64,000 bases of DNA from Posidonia oceanica (Eukaryota > Streptophyta > Magnoliopsida > Alismatales > Posidoniaceae). Numbering within the stretch: the first letter of the stretch is position 1; every line of letters starts with the position of its first letter. The DNA lies in assembly GCA_037176725.1 (NCBI GenBank), contig JAZBRS010000029.1:119817001-119881000 (forward strand), read 5' to 3'. The notes beneath the pieces were generated by a model, which was not told where the DNA came from, did not search any database, and was given only the letters and a program-made list of their open reading frames with translations. This document shows, piece by piece, positions 57,095 through 64,000 of this stretch. The position numbers and the translations under genes are program-made.

Positions 57095-57215
57095 TGTTGG
57101 TGGAGAAAATGAAAATGATCTTTACTAATGATAGGAGTTACACAAATATAAGAACATTCAATAAATGGATATCCAATAACCTAAATAGACTAACAGCTAA
57201 CTAATAAGTCTAACA
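57095..57215 (-). repeat. 5' LTR of copia copy 2
   Basis: 121 bp with intact ends (TGTTGG...TAACA on the plus strand), adjacent to the primer site. Confidence 0.9.
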
Positions 57216-57639
57216 AGATTATTTTTAATCAAATTTTGGTTTAAAAATTCTATAAAATCACTAAAAATTAGTAATTACGAACTTAATTTAAAAAATCAGG
57301 AAAAATTGAAAATTAATAAATTTCGATTTTCCTTAAAAAAAATCAGGAAAATTTTTAAATGTAACAAGTTATTCAAAAATATTTCCAACAAATTTTAAAT
57401 CATAGAAAATTCAAAATAAAATGAGGAAATACATTTAAATGCAAAAAAAATAAATCAGCAAAATATTGAAAATCAGTAAAACAGAAAATTTTGTGAAAAA
57501 ACAGAAATAATTTGAATGTCACAAATTATTCAATAAAATATCCCAAAAAATTGTAAAAATCATAGAAAATTCAAAAAAAAAGGAAACACATTTAAATGCA
57601 TCAGTATTTTTTTCATGTAATTAATCCCATTTAAATTTT
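57216..57639. other. AT-rich stretch between copia copy 2 and the hAT coding region
   Basis: Very AT-rich with repeated AAAATCAGGAAAA-like words. Probably the leader or intron of the hAT element. No gene seen. Confidence 0.5.
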
Positions 57640-59880
57640 GGTTTTCAGCCTTCACAATGTCAAGATGGATCTCAAAGTAGTGGAAGTTGAAATGAGGAGA
57701 GAACTCTTAGAACTAATGACCCAAGATGATTGCATGCATATCCTATCAATGGAGGCTATCAATGGAGGCTGATAGAAAACAAAATACAAATACTGTAGAA
57801 AGAAAATGATGAGCGGAGGTTTTACAAGATTGAAACAACGCTTTGTTGGTAGATACAATAATGTTAACAAGTGCAAGTCATGCTCAATCATTGTTCGTGA
57901 TTAGATAAGAGAGTTATTAAATGACACAAAAGCGAAAAAAGTGATAGGGTGAAAAAAGATGAAAGATTCTATTTAATGAAGGGGAAAGTGAGCCACGCAA
58001 GCGCGAGCCTATCCCCATACCAAACTCAGACGATGACAAGGTGTATCCTCCAAACTGTCAAACTCAGGAAAAGTGAAACATGTATAAGAGAGCAATAATA
58101 GAGTCAAGAAATCAAGAATGACATAGAGAGCAAATTCTGAAGTGTCCCTCCCAACAAAGGAAGTGGAAGTGATAGTGCTAGTGGCAGTGCATAGAATGAT
58201 AGGGGTAAAGGTATTGCAATAATGTTTAGAAAATACAACCAAATGTATGACAGTCCAAATTCAACAATATGTAGAAAAGAACAATCGAAGTAGAAGACTA
58301 TCAAGAACATGTTCAGAAATGCTAGAGAGAAAGTTAGTCAAGTTGTGACCAAATATATGTTCTTCAACGTTATCCCAGAGAATACTACTATGGGACTGTA
58401 TCTAATGTAATGGTCAAAGAAGGTCCTAGAGTAAAAGTACCAAATAATTATGAGATAATGAACAAGTACCTCAAATCAAAGAAGGAAGAGCTAGAAATCT
58501 ACATCTGCAGCTTGAAAAAACAATGGCTAACATATGGGACTACTATTATGTGTGAGAGTTGGACAAGTACAACCAAAAAATATAATCAATTTTATGATTT
58601 ACTATGATGGTCGCATCATTTTTTTGAAGTCCATTGATGCTTTAAAGATTATAAATACCTTTACAAGCAAATGGTAGAATTCATTAAACAAGTGGGACCG
58701 ACAATGGCAGTAATTTCAAAAAAGCCGGTGAAAGAATCATGTCCAAGTATTTTATCTTTTAAACACCATGTATTGCTCATTATATTGATATGATACTTAA
58801 AGATTTTAAGAAGACAAAGTTAATGGATAAAGCAATTAATGAAGCAAGATTGTAACGAATTTCATTTACAGCCACTCCTACCTATTAGTCTTTATAAGGT
58901 CACCTGAGTATTGTAATGGTGACTTGATTCGTCCCAGAATCACTCAATTTGCAACAAACTACATTACTCCTCAATCAATGCTTAATAAAAGAAGTGGATT
59001 GAAGTAAATGTTCAATTGACAAGTGTGGTACAGATACCATGAGAGTGACACTCCAATTGGAACGAGAATAAACTCCATAATCAATAACAACTCTTTTTAG
59101 GAGGATGCTGGAAAGGTAGTAAACATAATAAAGTTGGTTTCAAAGATTCTTCGCTTAGTGAATGGTGCTAAAAAAACCTACAATGGGTTTCCTGTATGAG
59201 ACTTCGAAGATTATAGATGAAAGATGGTCCAAGATGCTTTTTCACCTTTTGCATGAAACTGGTAAGCAATTTAAGATATATATTAACATTTGTAATAATT
59301 ATGTTTACATCATAATTGATTGCTTAATGACAATTTTTTGTCAATGTAGCATACTATCAAAACTTGCAGTTTCAATACCATCATGAACTCAAGAATCGTA
59401 CCGATTTACTAGCATATATGAAAGCGATGATAAAGAAGTTGGAGCCAAAGATTGACATTCAAGTACAAGTTTTAAATGAAATCAAATACTTTAGGGACCA
59501 AATGTTAGGATTTGGAGATCCTAACATGATTCATGCTCATAACACAATGAGTCCAAGTAAGGATTTTAATATTATTTATTTTATTTCATGACATTACATC
59601 ATAAAATAGGTAATAACTTAATAATCTAATATCATAATTCAGGTGAATAATGGTGCTCAATGGCACAAATGCTCCAAATCTTAGACCGCCTCAACTTTAG
59701 GATACGAAAGAAATTGGAGCATATTCAATCTCATCCACACAAAAAAAAGAAATAGATTAGAGACTCAAAAGATTGAATGTTCTAGTATTTGTACATTACA
59801 ACATGAGACTGAGAATGAAATATGTCAAGGAGAGAGAAGATAAGAACCACTTGAACCCAATTGATTTGACATATATATAT
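57640..59880 (+). pseudogene. hAT transposase pseudogene (BED zinc finger, DUF659, hAT C-terminal)
   Basis: A BED-finger remnant lies near 57810-57905 (MMSGGFTRLKQRFVGRYNN). A DUF659 block is at 58410-58600 (GPRVKVPNNYEIMNKYLKSK, TTIMCESWTS). The central motif KKPTMGFLYE is near 59170. The dimerisation region SIFNLIHTKKRNRLE, split over frames, and HLNPIDLTY lie near 59690-59870. Many stops and shifts show it is dead. Confidence 0.8.
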
Positions 59881-59889
59881 AATAAGGAT

Positions 59890-60019
59890 TGTTAGACTCA
59901 TTGGATATGTGTGTGGATTAATGGGCTATTGATATCTATTTATCTAATAACTCTATAAATATGTAATCACCTACTCATTAGTGAGTTAGTTCTTCTGTTA
60001 TTCTCTCCCTAATCTCACA
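59890..60019 (+). repeat. 5' LTR of copia copy 3
   Basis: 130 bp between the hAT sequence and the degraded primer site. Contains CTCTATAAATATG near 59952, a likely TATA box. Confidence 0.85.
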
Positions 60020-60609
60020 TGGTAGTTTAGGATCCACCAAAAAAAAAGGGGAAAAGAGAACGAGAGGAGCCGTTGCCGGCAGCAGCAGGCGACATAGGAG
60101 CCGCCGCCGACAACAACAGGCGACACCGGAGACGGCGCCGGCCTCCATCCAGCCCCCAGCCGTCCTCCACAGCCACCGTCGGGCTCTCCTCTCCCCTCCC
60201 CACAGCTGCTGGCCTCCTCCCTTCTTTGTTCTATGGCCAACTAAGGGGGGAAGCTCTCATACGATTTTTGAGAACTCCTCTCCACTCCTGGTAAAGTTCT
60301 TTTACGGTCTCCAAGCCCTCCTCTCCCCTCCCCACTGCCTTCGGCCTCCTCCTCTCTCTTGTCTGTGTCCGACTAAGGGGGGAAGCCCTACTACGGTCTC
60401 CGGCGGCCTCGGTAACCCCGTTGGAGATCGGATCAGCATGTTTTAGGCCGCCGATGTCGTCTCCAGCAGTGCTTGTGCGTGGACATGTGTTGTCCACATT
60501 TGTGTGTGCCCTTAAACATTGTTGAGTGTATGTTTTTGGGTGGTTTGTGCTCCATTTGTTCCGATTATCACTGTTTCCAACAAAATCAGACCGTTACAAC
60601 ATCGAAATC

Positions 60610-61254
60610 ATGACATCCTGTGAGTCACTTGTAAAGAATCTTAGTGGAACATCCGAGAAATTAAATGACAACAACTACTTGTTGTGGTCCCAGAGTTTTG
60701 AAACCTTTATGGTTGCCCATAGGAAGATACGGCATCTTACACATCCACCTCTCAATATGAAAGATGCCACCAATGAAGACTGGCATGTAGATGACAGTGC
60801 AATAGTTTTGTGGTTGGTAAATAGCATAGAGTCTAGTATTGCTCACAGTGTGATGCTACTTTGCCCTGCCAAGAAGATCTGGAATACTCAGAAAACCACC
60901 TACAAGCATGAGAAGAATATATCTAGAGTTTTTGAGATCTATGAGCACCTTATCACACTTCGTCAGGGAGATAGCTCGATTCAGGATCACTACACTACTC
61001 TCAGAGGACTATTAGATGAGCTTGATGTCTACCAACTGTTGGTTGCCAATGTCAACAACATGAGACAGTATAGAGATAAGCTAGTTGTGGCTGTATACCT
61101 ATCCAATCTGAATCTCGAGCTTTCTTCACATATTCGCAGGCAGATTCTCGATGCTATACAGTTCCCGATCTCCAGACTACCTTCTCCAGAATCCTACGGA
61201 TTTCTACTGCTATATAGCTCCCATCTCAGATTGGTTAGCCTTGGATGCTACTAG
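60610..61254 (+). pseudogene. copia gag of copy 3
   Basis: ATG at 60610 opens MTSCESLVKNLSGTSEKL, with NNYLLWSQSFETFMVAHRK, YKHEKNISRVFEIYEHL and LSSHIRRQILDA as in copies 1 and 2. This is the longest intact gag of the three, about 200 residues. Downstream, a partial zinc knuckle (CEYCDQTNYRSDRCWDKFG, near 61308) is in another frame. Confidence 0.87.
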
Positions 61255-61499
61255 TGGTCGTGGTATGGCTAGAAAAGGTGGCCATGGTGGTCATGTTGAT
61301 GCACGCTGTGAGTATTGTGATCAAACCAACTACAGATCTGATAGATGTTGGGACAAGTTTGGTTGACCAACATAGGCTCAAGTCACTATAGAGACTTAGA
61401 CTACGGTTACATCCTCTGATCCTGCCACAACATCATCACCAGCCGCTCTGACAGTGTCCATACCTCAGGATGAGTATGCGAAGTTCCTCAATTTCAAGA

Positions 61500-64000
61500 T
61501 TGTCAGTCCTTTACCATGGCATCACATGCCACAACCTCTACCTCATGTACTACTGCTTTATTAGCCTCTAAGAACAGTTCCTGGATCATCGACACCTCCT
61601 CATATATGTCAAGTATACAAGGCCTCTTTACCGGCTCGTCCCAGTTAGATATTTGATACGTTTCCATAGCCAATGGCCGTAGCTGTTCGATTCCAGACAA
61701 GGCACAGTTCATGCCTCCTCCCGAATCACATTAAACCAAGTTCTTTATGTACCTACTTTCTAGTTAGCCTATTATCTATTAGTGCTATAACTAAATAATT
61801 ACCTAGTTATTTAACCTTCTTCCTTTTTCACTGTACCTTTCAGGATTTGCAGATAAAAAAGATGATTGGTTTGGAGCATGAGCGTAGACATGGAGTATAC
61901 TTACTAGTTCGGGATGAGACACCTCAGGGACTAGCGTCACTTCCACAGTGGAGTCATCGTTTCTATGGCATCTTCGACTGATTCATTCGTCTCACTGGAA
62001 ACTTCAACAAGCACTTCCATAGATCTCTGTTTCCTATTTTGAGTGTGAGTCGTGTAAGTTAGATAAGCATCACCGCGCTACCTATTGTCGTTTACGTCTT
62101 GTTAGTAGTCAGCGTCCCTTTAATTTAGTGCATTGTGATGTGTAGGTCCTACTAGGACTTTATCTGTGTCTGCTCATAGGTACTATATTGTATTTATTGA
62201 TGATTTTTCACGTGTCTCGTGGATTTATCTATTGAAGGATAGAGTCAGTGTGCTGGATGTAATAAAAAAAATTACAGTAATAATAAACCATTTTTCTATT
62301 ACTCCCAAAATTCTTCGCACTGATAATGCTTTGGAATTTATTCAATCTGGTTTTCAAAATTATTGTGAGTCTTTGAAAGTTATTCATCAAGCCACTTGCC
62401 CTCGCACCTCACAACAAAATAGTGAGACAGAACGTAAACATCAACATATTCTAGATGTAGCTCGCACCATTATGCTACAAATGAGTGTTCCAAAATACTT
62501 AATACTCAGATACTATTCTTACTGCATCATATCTAATAAATAGGATGCCTTCTACACCTCTTAGGGGAGAAATCCACTCGTTTATGCCCTGATGTGAAAC
62601 TTTTCTTTACCTCCAAGGGTGTTTGGTTGCTCAGGATTTGTCTCCAAATCTTGATAAATTGTCTCCTCGTTATGTTAAATGTGTCTTTGTTGGATAGTCT
62701 CGCACACAACAAGGGTATCGTTGTTTCATTCCAACCACTCGTAAGTATATTGTGTCTGCAAATGTCACTTTTTTCGAGTCTCAGCGTTATTTTAAGGATA
62801 GTGGTTCTAGTTCTGATGGTGTACATTTCCCTTCTCCTGTTGAGCCATGTAAAAGTGTTGCTAAAGACCCAGTTATTGTGGGAACGGGAAGAAGCTTGTC
62901 CTTTAAAGGTATATTGTCATCGCCAGCAACTTCCTCCGTTACCTCCGACTTAGCCATCTTCTACGCCTACAGATCTGCCACCTAATGACCTAGACATTCC
63001 TATTGCACTAAGGAAAGATACACATTCCACCACAGCCAATCCTATATGACATTTTGTTTCTTATGATAACCTTCATCCATCTTTTCGCACCTTTGCCTTG
63101 TCTATTTCTTCTGAGTCCATTCCCAGAAGCTACCAAAAGGCTCTCCTTATCCCTCATTGGAAGGCAATTATAGATGACGAAATGTAGACATTGGTGTCAC
63201 ATGGCACTTAGGATCTAGTTACTCTACCTCAAGGAACCAACATAGTCACTTGCAGGCTGTGGACAGGTACAAGGTGCGACTAGTTGCACGTGGATTCACT
63301 CAAGAGTATGGCGTACATTATGTAGAGACCTTTTTACCTGTTGCTCGACTGAACTCCATATGAGTCCTTTCAACTGCTATAAACCAGCCCTAGGAGCTTA
63401 GTCAGCTGGGTGTGAAAAATACCTTCCTATATGGTAACTTGACTCATTAGGTATTTATGAAGCAGCCTCTATTGTATGTTACTCAAGGAGAGGATCATGT
63501 GTCTGCTCAAGAAAGTTATTTATAGCCTCAAACAAAATCCACGTGCATGATTTGAGAAATTCAGTAGCATAGTCACAACTAGTGGGTTTCAGTGTTGTGT
63601 TGGTGTTGTCGATCATTCTGTCTTCCACAAACAGACTGGCAATGCTGTGTTATTCTGACAGTGTATGTAGAAGATATCCTATTAACAAGAAGTGACACTG
63701 CAGGATTCAGGAGACTAAAGAATACTTGAAGGGGCACTTTGTTACTAAAGACATAGGAAAACCCAAGTATTTCTTAGACATTGAGTTTGCCAATACCTAA
63801 GGTAGGATGGCATTGTCTCAAAGGAAGTATGTATTAGATCTTCCTCAAGAGACTGATCACATGGGATACAAGCCAGAGAGCACCCCTGTCGATTAAAGCT
63901 TAGATTCCTGAGACAGTACATCGTCACCTTTTGAGGATGTAGGTAAATACAAGCGTCTAATTGGAAAATTAATCTACCTTACTATTGACATTGCATATAC
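61500..64000 (+). pseudogene. copia protease, integrase and reverse transcriptase of copy 3
   Basis: Fragments in several frames: protease region (NSSWIID near 61575), integrase zinc domain (CESCKLDKHH near 62045), integrase core (VFIDDFSRVSWIYLLKDR at 62190; TSQQNSETERKHQHILDV at 62410), then reverse transcriptase pieces near 63260-63990 (RLVARGFTQEYGV-like, VYVEDILLTRS-like). Many stops. Confidence 0.83.

Larger units (their letters stand above)
52428..57215 (-). mobile_element. Ty1/copia copy 2 (4.8 kb), same family as copies 1 and 3
   Basis: LTRs of 121 bp at 57095-57215 (5') and 52428-52548 (3') differ at roughly 10 positions. The 5-bp flanks are ACATT (52423-52427) and AGATT (57216-57220), one mismatch. 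The primer site TGGTATCAT lies at 57086-57094. Minus-strand coding remains: gag (SQAFETFLGVHRKTRHLTHNP, 56360-56610), integrase (SQQNGVVECKYRHILDV near 54700), reverse transcriptase (DIKKTFLYGDL, YVDDILLTGS near 53440) and RNase H (DNQTAIFIANN near 52770). Stops and shifts are frequent. Confidence 0.92.
51632..59889 (+). mobile_element. hAT transposon (BED/DUF659 type), decayed, split by copia copy 2
   Basis: A transposase pseudogene occupies 57640-59880. The left boundary is inferred from CAAGGTTTCAAAAATC at 51632, a start often seen in such elements, with non-coding leader-like sequence at 51823-52427. Copia copy 2 (52428-57215) interrupts it and copia copy 3 enters at 59890 inside the last coding motif. 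The right terminus is not in the window. The left boundary is uncertain. Confidence 0.5.
59890..64000 (+). mobile_element. Ty1/copia copy 3, cut by the right window edge
   Basis: The 5' LTR (59890-60019, 130 bp; TGTTAGACTCA...CTCACA) is followed by a degraded primer site TGGTAGTTTAGG. The element continues through gag, integrase and reverse transcriptase to the window end. The left flank AGGAT (59885-59889) is the presumed target duplication. It lies in the 3' end of the hAT transposase remnant. Confidence 0.9.

Overview
The window is nuclear DNA of a flowering plant. The evidence is spliceosomal introns, a plant-type WRKY gene, a PIAL-type SP-RING SUMO ligase gene and a dense load of plant transposons. 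A GC-rich captured ATL gene fragment and TE-filled introns lean towards a monocot or another large-intron angiosperm, but the sequence does not fix the species. No tRNA, rRNA, organelle or bacterial genes and no CRISPR array were seen.

Only two host genes are recognised, and they converge tail to tail. (1) A small group IIc WRKY transcription factor lies on the + strand: exon 1 at 5545-5912, exon 2 at 25095-25272. The conserved intron of the WRKY domain is about 19.2 kb. (2) The 3' part of a PIAL1/PIAL2-like E4 SUMO ligase lies on the - strand: exons at 50361-50412, 29197-29248, 29006-29122, 28090-28926 and 27265-27990, plus a possible tiny exon at 51237-51264. An intron of about 21.1 kb sits inside its SP-RING, and one intron appears to be GC-AG. 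The 5' half of the gene is not recognised in the window.

The rest is nested mobile DNA. From left to right: a cut-off Ty1/copia element on the - strand (1-2056); a Mutator-like element carrying an ATL RING-H2 gene fragment just upstream of the WRKY (3949-5242); and, inside the WRKY intron, a Tourist/PIF-like element (6469-13458) split by a 5.9-kb Tat/Ogre-like solo LTR (7486-13386), a complete but gag-deleted copia element (13476-19855) split by an L1 LINE (16632-19474), and a CACTA element (20915-23702) holding a smaller TIR element.

Inside the large PIAL intron, LINE A (31145-37087) is split by a copia element (31202-35851). Directly beside it, LINE B (37109-49910) is split by a gag/protease-only Ty3/gypsy element with long tandem arrays (39068-44559) and by a 4.2-kb Tekay/Del-like solo LTR (44778-49009). 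Further right, a decayed hAT transposon (about 51632-59889) is split by a second copia copy (52428-57215, - strand) and broken at its 3' end by a third (59890 to the window edge). The three right-hand copia elements belong to one family.

Most insertions are supported by terminal sequence plus target-site duplications read directly. All TE reading frames seen are broken, so none looks autonomous. No undescribed molecular system was found. The most unusual points are the two genes split by roughly 20-kb nested-TE introns, the ATL-carrying Mutator-like element, and the two LTR elements dominated by higher-order tandem arrays.
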